Assembly (NCBI GenBank): GCA_028697435.1 | Contig: JAQVFD010000019.1 | Span: 1-14,892 of the forward strand | Length of the DNA stretch: 14,892 bases | Direction: 5' to 3' | Source: Clostridiaceae bacterium | GTDB taxonomy: Bacteria > Bacillota > Clostridia > Lutisporales > Lutisporaceae | Shown: positions 1 to 6,774 of the stretch, piece after piece | How the letters are laid out: the number at the start of each line of letters is the position of its first letter | Numbering within the stretch: the stretch's first letter is position 1 | The notes under the pieces: generated by a model | Database searches by the model: none | What the model was told of the DNA's origin: nothing | The model's input: only the letters and a program-made list of their open reading frames with translations | Program-made: the position numbers and the translations under genes

Positions 1-381
1 CACGGAGCCGGTATAACAAAGATCGCTGTTTCAGATATCGGAGATATATATTAGTGTCATCGCTTCGTCGGTAAGGATGGATATAAGTTAGGGAATGTCT
101 TTAACAATGATCTTAGTCGGGAAGCTTACCTGGATTCTCCGCTTACCCGTGTGCCGGCTTGTGCTTCTTGTTTTGCCCGCTATTATTGTGCCGGGTGGTG
201 CAAACATGATAATTCCACCTCCTGTGGTTCCATCTGGACTCCTTCCGAAGAGATTTGTCTGTTAAAACAGCGTGAACTGGAGCTTGCTGCTGCTTTAATT
301 TGTCAATTCGATGAACAAGACTGCATCTTCCTCAGCGAATATGAAATATTCCCCCCAAAACCGTGCCCCCTCGACTTTTAG
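1..381 (+). pseudogene. SPASM radical SAM peptide maturase, C-terminal part, interrupted by TAG
   Basis: The reading frame enters from the left edge as HGAGITKIAVSDIGDIY, meets TAG at 52-54, and continues as CHRFVGKDGYKLGNVF to a stop at 379-381. The part after the TAG has the SPASM auxiliary cluster cysteines: a first Cys directly after the TAG, then C-x2-C-x5-C-x3-C (from CASC to CAGWC), then SCG and EIC. Family knowledge: such enzymes install thioether or similar links in Cys-containing precursor peptides, and one subfamily works on Nif11-leader peptides. A Nif11 precursor lies convergently 90 bases beyond, so the pairing fits. The TAG replaces one residue within an otherwise intact conserved block, which suggests a recent nonsense mutation, a sequencing error or, less likely, readthrough. 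The catalytic N-terminal CxxxCxxC domain lies outside the window. Family is confident; functional state is uncertain. Confidence 0.8.
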
Positions 382-408
382 ATCCTTGCCGTTTTTCGCC
401 TTCCATAG

Positions 409-450
409 AAAAAAGTACCTTGTTCTGCTTTCAAAGCAGAGCAAAGTACT
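409..450 (-). terminator. Intrinsic terminator of the Nif11 peptide gene, probably bidirectional
   Basis: An 18-base-arm hairpin spans 414-450 with one mismatch and one G-U pair around a tiny loop. Read on the minus strand it is followed at once by six T residues (409-414 region). It starts 21 bases after the stop of the precursor gene. The hairpin is also 33 bases beyond the plus-strand maturase stop and could stop that transcript less efficiently. Confidence 0.85.
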
Positions 451-470
451 CTTAAAATTCTTTCAGCAAA

Positions 471-734
471 TTACCAAACAGAGATACTTGTATCTCCAAT
501 CCCTGTAAGACATAAAGAGCCACCGCCGCAACCGCCGGCTACACCATCCAGTTCTTCATCAGTGAGCCCTTGTTCCTCTTTCACTTTGGCGAGATCGGCA
601 GCAGTAAAATTGAAACCTGATTTTTTAGCAAAGTCCAGTCGCGCCTGACCGTCTTTAAGCCCACTTAGATTCTTTTTAAAGTCTTCATCTGATTTTACTT
701 TTTCGAGAAAAGCTTTTGCTGATTCAATACTCAT
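471..734 (-). CDS. Nif11-leader RiPP precursor peptide
   Basis: This encodes an 87-residue precursor. Residues 1-68 are a typical Nif11-like leader: MSIESAKAFLEKV at the start, a charged helical middle, FNFTAADLAKVKEE, then LTDEELDGVAGG. The GlyGly at 67-68 is the expected cut site for a C39-peptidase ABC exporter. The predicted core is 19 residues, CGGGSLCLTGIGDTSISVW, with two Cys and several Ser/Thr as possible modification sites. The start at 734 is preferred over an ATG at 749 because GGAGG (743-747) sits 8 bases before it; the earlier ATG overlaps that ribosome site. It is the third gene of a minus-strand set with the sigma factor and zinc-ribbon protein, but a 118-base gap allows its own promoter. 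No exporter or peptidase is in the window. Leader family is confident; the mature product is unknown. Confidence 0.88.
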   Translation of the reverse strand: MSIESAKAFLEKVKSDEDFKKNLSGLKDGQARLDFAKKSGFNFTAADLAKVKEEQGLTDEELDGVAGGCGGGSLCLTGIGDTSISVW

Positions 735-742
735 TTTTCCAA

Positions 743-747
743 CCTCC
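743..747 (-). promoter_or_regulatory. Ribosome binding site deciding the precursor start
   Basis: GGAGG on the minus strand lies 8 bases before the ATG at 734. It overlaps the next upstream in-frame ATG (747-749), which therefore cannot use it. Confidence 0.8.
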
Positions 748-852
748 ATTTTTTAATTTAGTGTATTTGTTTTACATTCTTAATGGCTAATACGTTTGTC
801 ACAGGAATATATTACATATCAAAAAAAATTTTTTACCCCTGAGATTTTAAGC

Positions 853-1224
853 CTAATTACTACAAAAGGGGCATCTCCCAAGGCTATTGGTCAGTTTCGC
901 CCCACAACTGGGACAGATATTCTCCCCGGCTTGTCCCGGAAGCCCTGCTGCCACATATCTCAATTCCTCTTCTGTAAGTTCATTTTCCTCTTTCAAGGCA
1001 TCTATCAAAATAGCGTTATCTGCCGGAGAAATCCGAGTCAAAAGCTGTTTCCTCAAAGTCTCCCTGATTTCGCTATTTACACTGATATCAACAGCAATCA
1101 TGCTTTGGGCCAGGCGTAAAAGTTTAGCTATTTCGCCATCCTCAACCGGTCCGACATCTTTTTCCCCTGCCAGGATCCGATCCAGATAGGCAAGGTACAG
1201 CTCTGCCTTTGTTTTTTCAGTCAT
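853..1224 (-). CDS. Zinc-ribbon protein paired with the ECF sigma factor; Nif11-leader-like motif
   Basis: This is a soluble protein of about 123 residues with no membrane segment. The N-terminal two thirds is helical and includes EIAKLLRLAQSMIAVD followed by SEIRETLRKQLLTRI. That pattern resembles the short cytoplasmic partner or anti-sigma proteins encoded after ECF sigma genes, by memory of the pattern only. Near residues 86-97 it has LTEEELRYVAAG, matching 8 of 12 positions of the Nif11 leader end LTDEELDGVAGG in the next gene. It ends in a zinc ribbon with CPSC and CPFC pairs. The ATG at 1224 is chosen over a TTG at 1227 because GGGGGA lies about 9 bases before it. The gene overlaps the end of the sigma gene by 8 bases, so translation is probably coupled. 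Likely role: control of the sigma factor, possibly tied to the peptide; no function is proven. Confidence 0.7.
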   Translation of the reverse strand: MTEKTKAELYLAYLDRILAGEKDVGPVEDGEIAKLLRLAQSMIAVDISVNSEIRETLRKQLLTRISPADNAILIDALKEENELTEEELRYVAAGLPGQAGENICPSCGAKLTNSLGRCPFCSN

Positions 1225-1783
1225 CAATGTTTATCCCCCAGCTTTCCAAGATTTGACGCAGCCGCCGCATGGCACGAAATAAGATAACACCCGTATTACT
1301 TTCACTAATCCCGATAAATTTGGCGATATCTCTATTGGTACAACCGCTCCAAAATTTCAAGGCAATGATTTCCTGCTCTCTCTCGCTCAAAGAAGCTAAA
1401 GCCCTGTGTAAATACTGCCTCAATTCCCTTGACACGACAGCATCATCAAGATTAAATCTTAAATCTGAAAGCTCTGCCGTTTCTTCCAAAAACACATAAG
1501 TATTTCGATTACGGCTACGGTAATAGTCTGTTACGCTATTGCGGGCAATACTGAAAATCCAAACAGGAAGCGGTGCCTTTTCCGGCAGGTAATATTCTAA
1601 TTTAATAAAAAGCTTAGTAAAAATCTGACTGGTTAAGTCGTCGGCCTCATGGAAATCATCCACCCGATAATGCACATAATTAGAAACCCGAGGAAAGTAG
1701 GAGTTATATAACTCAACAAAAGCACTATCATCATCGACTGATATAGTTAATTGCTCTTCAATATTTTGCTTCTGTGTGAACAT
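1217..1783 (-). CDS. ECF-type RNA polymerase sigma factor
   Basis: This 188-residue protein has the two domains of group 4 sigma factors. Region 2 is about residues 20-90 (AFVELYNSYFPRVSNYVHYRV, then EADDLTSQIFTKLF and PVWIFSIARNSVTDYYRSR). Region 4 is about residues 125-180 (LSEREQEIIALKFWSG, then helix-turn-helix NRDIAKFIGISESNTGVILFRAMRRLR). It would direct RNA polymerase to a small set of promoters. A longer frame begins at a TTG at 1831, but nothing there looks like a ribosome site, and the extra residues are not sigma-like. The ATG at 1783 has AGGGGG about 12 bases ahead and GAGAAAGGA next to it. It is the first gene of the set, overlaps the zinc-ribbon gene by 8 bases and has a promoter at 1889-1917. 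Likely targets include its own locus, by inference. Confidence 0.85.
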   Translation of the reverse strand: MFTQKQNIEEQLTISVDDDSAFVELYNSYFPRVSNYVHYRVDDFHEADDLTSQIFTKLFIKLEYYLPEKAPLPVWIFSIARNSVTDYYRSRNRNTYVFLEETAELSDLRFNLDDAVVSRELRQYLHRALASLSEREQEIIALKFWSGCTNRDIAKFIGISESNTGVILFRAMRRLRQILESWGINIDD

Positions 1784-1888
1784 TCCTTTCTCAATCCCCC
1801 TTGAACCCCTGCAACTACCATATTCAGTCAATGCTTATCAAAGTTTAGTATATATAGGAGAAATCAGTAGAATATTGTCGGTATTTTA

Positions 1889-1917
1889 ATTTTACTTGAA
1901 TATATTTATGTTTGCAA
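1889..1917 (-). promoter_or_regulatory. Putative housekeeping-type promoter of the sigma factor operon
   Basis: On the minus strand TTGCAA (1912-1917) and TAAAAT (1889-1894) are separated by 17 bases, which fits a SigA-type promoter with 4/6 and 5/6 matches. Transcription would begin near 1882, about 100 bases before the chosen ATG. No experiment supports it. Confidence 0.45.
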
Positions 1918-1931
1918 TGTACTAAAGTACA
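1918..1931 (-). promoter_or_regulatory. Small palindrome next to the -35 of the sigma operon
   Basis: TGTACT-AA-AGTACA is a perfect inverted repeat with 6-base arms. It directly abuts the putative -35 hexamer, so it is placed like an operator. A second TTGACA (1936-1941) lies just beyond. No known regulator is recognised. Confidence 0.3.
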
Positions 1932-1973
1932 GTCTTGTCAAAAAAAATGAAATAATGTCAGGTAACATAATAG

Positions 1974-1998
1974 AAAAAACAGCAGACTCCATCTGCTG
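1974..1998 (-). terminator. Intrinsic terminator of the glf-htpG operon
   Basis: On the minus strand a 7-bp stem CAGCAGA/TCTGCTG with a five-base loop is followed immediately by six T residues. It lies 62 bases after the htpG stop codon. Confidence 0.88.
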
Positions 1999-2059
1999 CT
2001 GTTATTAGTGGTGATTTACGCGAATCTTTGAATTATCCTCTTGACATATCATTAGATTA

Positions 2060-3940
2060 CTATTTCATTATTTTGCAAATATTGTTAGTGAACTCTACCG
2101 GATCACCTATAGGTAAGCCTTCTATAAGAAGTGCCTGATTATATAATAGATTTGTATAAAGATTCAGTTTTTCTTTATCATTTTCATAAGCTTCCTTAAG
2201 AGATTTGAAAACTTCATGGTCTGTGTTTATCTCCAAAACTTTATCCGCTTTGATTTCCGGGCTGTTAGGCATTGAGTTAAGTACTTTCTCCATTTCAATA
2301 GTAAGCTCCCCCTCCGTTGACAGACATACGGGATGGTTTTTCAGCCTTACTGATGCTTTGACATCCTTGACCTTTCCTGACAGGATGCTCTTCATGTGCT
2401 CAAATAATTCTTTATTGCCTTTTTCCTCCGTATCGGATAAGCTTTTCTTCTCTTCAATTTCTATACCAAGGTCACTGCTTGATACTGATCTAAACTCCTT
2501 ATCCTTGTAAGTCATCATCATTTTTACGGAAAACTCGTCAACATCGTCGGTAAAATACAATATTTCGTAGCCTTTATCAGATATCAATTCTGCCTGAGGA
2601 AGCTTTTCAATCCTCTCATTTGATTCTCCGGCAGCATAATAAATATATTTCTGTTCTTCAGGCATTCTTGAAACATATTCCTCCAGAGTAACCGGTTTTT
2701 TTTCTTTCGAGGAATAAAACATTAACAAGTCCTGAAGAGTCTCTTTATTGCTTCCATATTCACTGTATATCCCATATTTTAACTGTCTTCCGAAGGCTTT
2801 GTAGAATTCCCCGTACTTATCCCTCTCGTTTTTCAGTAGATTCTCCAATTCACTTTTTATCTTGTTTTTTATGTTCTTGGCAATAAGCTTAAGCTGCCTG
2901 TCATGCTGGAGTATCTCCCTGGATATATTAAGTGACAGATCCTCTGAATCCACCAATCCTTTTACAAAGCTGAAATAGTCTGGAAGCAAATCAGGGCATT
3001 TGTTCATAATCATAACACCCTTTGAGTAAAGCTCCAGTCCCTTTTCGTATTCTTTTGTATAAAAATCAAAAGGCATCTTTTCCGGAATGAACAGTATTGC
3101 ATTATAGCTCACAACTCCGTCAACACTTATATGTATATACTTTATGGGTTTATCAAAGCCATAGTGCTTTTCTGAATAAAAATCCTCATAGTCTTCCTTT
3201 GTCAGTTCGTTCTTGTTCCTTTTCCATATGGGAACCATACTGTTTACTGTCTGTTCCTCTTTATAATCCTCGTATTCCTTTTCGCTGCCTTCCTTTAGGC
3301 GTTTACCTGTAATATCCATCTTTATAGGATATCTCACAAAGTCGGAATATTTCTTTATAATAGCCTTAAGCCTGTACTCCTCAAGATATTCGTCATATTT
3401 CTCATCCTCCGTATTCTCTTTTATCTTTAATATAACATCCGTGCCGACAGTGTCTTTCTCACAGGGTTCAATTGTATAACCGTCTACCCCGCCGGATTGC
3501 CACTTGTATGCATCATCGCTCCCATAGGCTTTGCTAATGACGGTAACAGTATCAGATACCATAAATGCAGAATAGAACCCCACCCCAAATTGACCTATTA
3601 TGTCATGCCCATCCTTTAGTTCAACTTCTTTCTTAAATGCAAGAGATCCGCTTTTTGCTATTACTCCCAGGTTATCGTCCAGTTCTTCTTTTGTCATTCC
3701 GATTCCCGTGTCCGAAATCCTGAGAATCCTGTTTGCTTTGTCAGTAACAACTTTAATATAATAACTGTCTTTATCAAAGCTTATGGATTCGTCTGTTAAC
3801 GCTTTATAATAAATCTTGTCAATAGCATCACTTGCATTGGAAATAAGCTCTCTCAGGAATATCTCCCTGTGGGTGTAAATGGAATTGATCATGAGATCCA
3901 AAAGTCTCTTGGATTCTGTCTTAAATTGCTTTTTAGCCAT
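2060..3940 (-). CDS. htpG: Chaperone protein HtpG (Hsp90 family)
   Basis: HtpG is the bacterial Hsp90, an ATP-driven dimeric cytoplasmic chaperone that remodels client proteins. The 626-residue length is normal. The N-terminal GHKL ATPase domain shows E31 with N35 and D38 in LRELISNASDAIDK, D77 and the glycines of ISDTGIGM (76-82), N90, and the lid motif GQFGVGFYSAFMV (116-128). The middle domain keeps SLNISREILQ, with the arginine that contacts ATP. The C-terminal dimerisation domain ends NNICKIMK without the eukaryotic MEEVD. AAGGAG lies about 8 bases before the ATG. It is the last gene of an operon, 14 bases after the glycosyltransferase. No CIRCE or other heat-shock operator is visible in front of it, so it is presumably read from the glf promoter or an internal one. 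Identification is secure. Confidence 0.97.
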   Translation of the reverse strand: MAKKQFKTESKRLLDLMINSIYTHREIFLRELISNASDAIDKIYYKALTDESISFDKDSYYIKVVTDKANRILRISDTGIGMTKEELDDNLGVIAKSGSLAFKKEVELKDGHDIIGQFGVGFYSAFMVSDTVTVISKAYGSDDAYKWQSGGVDGYTIEPCEKDTVGTDVILKIKENTEDEKYDEYLEEYRLKAIIKKYSDFVRYPIKMDITGKRLKEGSEKEYEDYKEEQTVNSMVPIWKRNKNELTKEDYEDFYSEKHYGFDKPIKYIHISVDGVVSYNAILFIPEKMPFDFYTKEYEKGLELYSKGVMIMNKCPDLLPDYFSFVKGLVDSEDLSLNISREILQHDRQLKLIAKNIKNKIKSELENLLKNERDKYGEFYKAFGRQLKYGIYSEYGSNKETLQDLLMFYSSKEKKPVTLEEYVSRMPEEQKYIYYAAGESNERIEKLPQAELISDKGYEILYFTDDVDEFSVKMMMTYKDKEFRSVSSSDLGIEIEEKKSLSDTEEKGNKELFEHMKSILSGKVKDVKASVRLKNHPVCLSTEGELTIEMEKVLNSMPNSPEIKADKVLEINTDHEVFKSLKEAYENDKEKLNLYTNLLYNQALLIEGLPIGDPVEFTNNICKIMK

Positions 3941-3954
3941 ATATATCTCTCCTT

Positions 3955-4974
3955 CTAATTGAATTTATATATCCTGCGCATAAGTCGGTACAAATTAATA
4001 GTAAGCTTCCTTCCAACTTTGCCGTAAGGATTGGATATCGTTCCGAGTAAACGGTACCTCAACCTAAAGTACAGCATTTCATTGCTCTCTTTCAGATAAG
4101 ACCACAAATCCGCCTTTTTCTCCATATTCTCTTTTGTGGGAGATATCTGCAGAAATATCGATGAAATGGTCATCATTATGGAAAGATAATTTTTCATATA
4201 ATTTGCAAGCCGTCTGCTGGGCAGTTTGTCATGAGAATTATAGGCGTCTATCATAAGCTTATTTACCCTAAGCTGTTGATCAATCCTGTTTAGCATGTTT
4301 TTTTCATTTACCGATTGATCTTCCCTCCCTATAAAATAGCGATACAAATCAATATTCATATAGTAAATGGTCTTTACATAGGGGAGGGGGATGTAGACAA
4401 AGAGATTGTCCACATAAAAAGTATGCTTAGGTAATACCAGTCCACATTCACGAAGAAGTTCGGTACGATAAATAACCGAATGCATGAGAAGATATTGAGT
4501 CGGTTTGAAGGTACCTATCTCATCCCAACCAAAAATTCGGTTCTGAGGCAGCACATACTTGTAATTGACAGCATGACTGCTATTATCCGATGTGTGTTCA
4601 TATACATAATTACATACCATCATATCAAGGGTTGTACCTTTTGCAGACAGTTCCTTAAGCTTGGACAATACCTCCAACATACCGTCAGTATCCAGCCAAT
4701 CATCTGAATCCACAACTTTGTAGTACAAACCGGAAGCATTTCTCAAACCGGCATTGACTCCTTCCCCATGCCCTCCGTTTTCCTGATGTATTGCTTTCAC
4801 TATGCCCGGATATCGGGAAGCATAATCATCTGCAATTTCGCCCGTGCTATCCTTTGAACCATCATTAACAATAATTATTTCAACATCTTCTCCTCCGGGA
4901 AGCAGGGATTCTATGCAATGCTTCATATATGCTTCTGAATTATAGCTTGGAACTGTAAAAGTTATTATTTTCAT
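3955..4974 (-). CDS. Family 2 glycosyltransferase
   Basis: This 339-residue cytoplasmic enzyme has a GT-A fold of the GT2 type. The N-terminal strand and loop TFTVPSYNSE (6-14), the nucleotide-binding VNDGSKDST (36-44) and the metal-binding VDSDDW (88-93) are all present. The second half is basic and rich in Tyr/Arg, ending LYRLMRRIYKF, which suggests membrane-surface association rather than a transmembrane helix. Family knowledge: these enzymes move a sugar from a nucleotide donor onto a glycan or lipid. The gene starts 21 bases after glf, so UDP-galactofuranose is a plausible donor, but no motif proves donor or acceptor. The ribosome site (GAGAGTGGA) is modest. It is followed closely by htpG. 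Confidence 0.88.
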   Translation of the reverse strand: MKIITFTVPSYNSEAYMKHCIESLLPGGEDVEIIIVNDGSKDSTGEIADDYASRYPGIVKAIHQENGGHGEGVNAGLRNASGLYYKVVDSDDWLDTDGMLEVLSKLKELSAKGTTLDMMVCNYVYEHTSDNSSHAVNYKYVLPQNRIFGWDEIGTFKPTQYLLMHSVIYRTELLRECGLVLPKHTFYVDNLFVYIPLPYVKTIYYMNIDLYRYFIGREDQSVNEKNMLNRIDQQLRVNKLMIDAYNSHDKLPSRRLANYMKNYLSIMMTISSIFLQISPTKENMEKKADLWSYLKESNEMLYFRLRYRLLGTISNPYGKVGRKLTINLYRLMRRIYKFN

Positions 4975-4995
4975 ATTCCACTCTCTTTCTATATG

Positions 4996-6150
4996 TCAAA
5001 TTACGCTGTCAGCCAACTGCAGTGCCTTTTCTACTATAATATCCATGTTATAGTACTTGTATTCTGCCAGTCTGCCCAACAGATAAAAGTCATTAAAGAC
5101 CTCCGTAAGCTGCTTATATTTTTCGTATAATACCGAATTCTCCGAATTCATTATAGCATAATATGGTATTTCTTTACCATCCCCGGTGTATTCTCTGGAA
5201 TATTCCTTCATAATTGTTGTTTTTTCCGGGATATTCTGACCTGTCAAGTGCTTAAACTCGGTTATCCGGGTATAGGGCCGGTCAACTGTATAATTAACGG
5301 TACCCTTAGACTGATACCGGGTCTTTTCATAAGTTTCAAATAAGAAATCCAAGGTTCTGTAAGGAAGTCTACCAAAGCGGCAATCAAAAAGTTCATCTAA
5401 AGCACCGGTATATATTACTCTTCCGGAAAACGGACTGCCGTTAAAGAGTATCCCGTTTCCGGTCAACTTTAGCACAGAAGCCGAATCAGTATTAAGCTGC
5501 ACGCTTATATTCGGATGGTCTACCAGGTTTTTAAAAAGACAAGTGTATCCGTCCAGAGGAATGCCCTGATATTTGTCCTGAAAGTATCGGTTATCGTAAG
5601 AAACTAAAATAGGAACCCTTGCTGTCACAGAAGGATCTATTTTTTCCGGAGCAATGCCCCATTGTTTTTGTGTATAATACAAAAAGATATTCCTGTAAAT
5701 AAAATCTGCCAGCTCAAGCAGCTCATTGTCTGTCTGTCCCCGCAATTCTGATATAGTCACTCTTTTTTCCATACCATATACAGAAATGAGTTTTTCCTCA
5801 AGTCTTTTTGCTTTACTATGTTCAAAAACCAAGTAGAGAGAATTGAGATTGAAGGGAACAGGAATCAGTTTCCCGTGAATGTCAGCCAGAACCTCATGAG
5901 AGTAATCTCTCCACTTTGTGAAGCGGGAAATGTAATCAAATACACGGCTGCTTTGAGTATGAAAAATATGAGGTCCGTAATTGTGAATAAGTATTCCGTC
6001 ATCGTTAAATGAATCATAAGCATTACCGCCAATGTGGCTGCGCTTATCAATAATCAAAACCTTTTTATCTCCCCGTTCCGCATGCTCCCGTGCAATTACC
6101 GCTCCTGCGAAGCCGCAGCCAATTACAAGGCAGTCAAATTCATTTTTCAT
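4996..6150 (-). CDS. glf: UDP-galactopyranose mutase
   Basis: Glf converts UDP-galactopyranose to UDP-galactofuranose using reduced FAD, supplying galactofuranose for surface glycans. The 384-residue length matches the bacterial family. Visible features are the FAD-binding GCGFAG (11-16), HIGGNAYD (39-46), the conserved GPHIFHT (59-65), YTQKQWG (159-165), the TARVPI arginine (178), SYDNRYFQDKYQGIPLDGYT (184-203), TEFKHLTG, and the C-terminal GRLAEYKYYNMD that contacts FAD and substrate. GGAGGG lies 11 bases before the ATG. It is the first gene of the glf-glycosyltransferase-htpG operon, divergent from the YggT-family gene. A weak promoter candidate (TTTACA, 19 bases, TATAAA) lies within about 60 bases upstream. 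Identification is secure. Confidence 0.96.
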   Translation of the reverse strand: MKNEFDCLVIGCGFAGAVIAREHAERGDKKVLIIDKRSHIGGNAYDSFNDDGILIHNYGPHIFHTQSSRVFDYISRFTKWRDYSHEVLADIHGKLIPVPFNLNSLYLVFEHSKAKRLEEKLISVYGMEKRVTISELRGQTDNELLELADFIYRNIFLYYTQKQWGIAPEKIDPSVTARVPILVSYDNRYFQDKYQGIPLDGYTCLFKNLVDHPNISVQLNTDSASVLKLTGNGILFNGSPFSGRVIYTGALDELFDCRFGRLPYRTLDFLFETYEKTRYQSKGTVNYTVDRPYTRITEFKHLTGQNIPEKTTIMKEYSREYTGDGKEIPYYAIMNSENSVLYEKYKQLTEVFNDFYLLGRLAEYKYYNMDIIVEKALQLADSVI

Positions 6151-6246
6151 TTGTCAGATTTCCCTCCATAAATCTAATATTTATATGCTTCTCTCAATAG
6201 ATTATGTAAATGCACATATTCTTTTAGAAAATGAAAATACTAAAAG

Positions 6247-6369
6247 AACAAAGGCGGCTACGACCGCATTTGAAGCCCATGCGCCTTTTCCTGAGGAAAT
6301 TCTGGCGCGGGCAGTTAAATCAAGGCTTTTTATTGTATAGGAAAGTTATAACTTTTCTATACAATAAAA
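6247..6369 (+). repeat. Structured intergenic repeat, copy A
   Basis: This stretch matches 12089-12214 along its whole length: AACAAAGGCGGCT, a GCGG/CCGC hairpin, a bulged stem-loop (6275-6312), then a long AT-rich palindrome (6328-6369). The middle stem has outer GCCC/GGGC, an unpaired AT, inner GCGCC/GGCGC and a TTTCC-TGA-GGAAA tip. Compared with copy B, bases change on both arms together. It lies between glf and the YggT-family gene and ends 25 bases before that gene's ATG. Confidence 0.8.
6328..6369. repeat. 42-bp palindrome within copy A
   Basis: Two 21-base arms beginning TTTTATTGTATAGG pair fully except for one G-U position. Both strands lack a T run, so it is not a standard terminator. 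It would sit in the leader or promoter of the YggT-family gene. Confidence 0.8.
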
Positions 6370-6383
6370 TTATTATGTGATAC

Positions 6384-6388
6384 GAGGT
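6384..6388 (+). promoter_or_regulatory. Ribosome binding site deciding the YggT-family start
   Basis: GAGGT lies 6 bases before the ATG at 6395. An earlier in-frame GTG at 6377 has no such site and would include this one inside the gene. Confidence 0.65.
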
Positions 6389-6394
6389 AATATT

Positions 6395-6754
6395 ATGAGC
6401 CATTTGCGCAGCAATAACAAGGAACATGATATATTTAAAACGCCTTTATGGTTTTTAAAAACCCGTCATGCAACATACTATATTCTTGGTATTATTGAAG
6501 TGCTTCTCGCATTCCGTTTTACTTTTAAGCTTTTGGGTGCCAACTTGAATAATGGATTCGTATCATTTTTATATTCCATTACAGGGATTTTTGCAACACC
6601 TTTTTCCGGGATTTTTAATTCTACTATATCCTCCGGGCTTTCTGCAAAATCAGTTTTTGAACCTGGCACCATAATCGGAATGATTGTTTATGCCATACTT
6701 GCCTGGGGTCTGGTAGGTCTTGTTAAACTGAAAGCCGACAAGGAAGGGTACTGA
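6395..6754 (+). CDS. YggT-family small membrane protein
   Basis: This 119-residue integral membrane protein has a short polar N-terminus, then a first hydrophobic helix (about residues 28-48, YYILGIIEVLLAFRFTFKLL). A loop with FLYSITGIFATPFSGIF follows, then a second helix (about residues 92-112, IIGMIVYAILAWGLVGLV). The helix with an internal Arg, the Y-S-x-T...PF loop and the last helix before LVKLK fit the YggT family. Family members are linked to osmotic tolerance, cell division or membrane integrity, but the biochemical role is unknown. It is a single gene between two minus-strand operons, with a structured repeat in front and a terminator hairpin overlapping its end. No clear promoter is seen outside the repeat. 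Confidence 0.75.
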   Translation: MSHLRSNNKEHDIFKTPLWFLKTRHATYYILGIIEVLLAFRFTFKLLGANLNNGFVSFLYSITGIFATPFSGIFNSTISSGLSAKSVFEPGTIIGMIVYAILAWGLVGLVKLKADKEGY

Positions 6755-6774
6755 TTCTCATCAGTATCCTTTTT
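6744..6774 (+). terminator. Terminator hairpin overlapping both convergent stop codons
   Basis: Twelve-base arms (6744-6755 and 6760-6771, one G-U pair) enclose a four-base loop and run into TTTTT on the plus strand. The TGA of the YggT-family gene (6752-6754) is in the left arm, and the TGA of the dehydrogenase (6761-6763, minus strand) is in the right arm. Confidence 0.8.

Noticed and set aside
796..1189. Plus-strand open frames over the zinc-ribbon gene
   Set aside because: They lie opposite a gene with clear CxxC motifs and a ribosome site, and their own translations show no family pattern or ribosome site.
1217..1831. Longer sigma factor starting at TTG 1831
   Set aside because: No ribosome site precedes it, and the extra 16 residues (TEYGSCRGSRGIEKG region) are unlike sigma N-termini; the ATG at 1783 is better.
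1912..1941. TTGACA at 1936-1941 as the main -35 of the sigma operon
   Set aside because: No -10-like hexamer occurs 16-18 bases downstream on the minus strand; TTGCAA with TAAAAT at 17 bases fits better.
6247..6369. Insertion sequence remnant with a transposase
   Set aside because: The repeat is only about 125 bases, has no coding content, and no clear target duplication or terminal inverted repeat was found.
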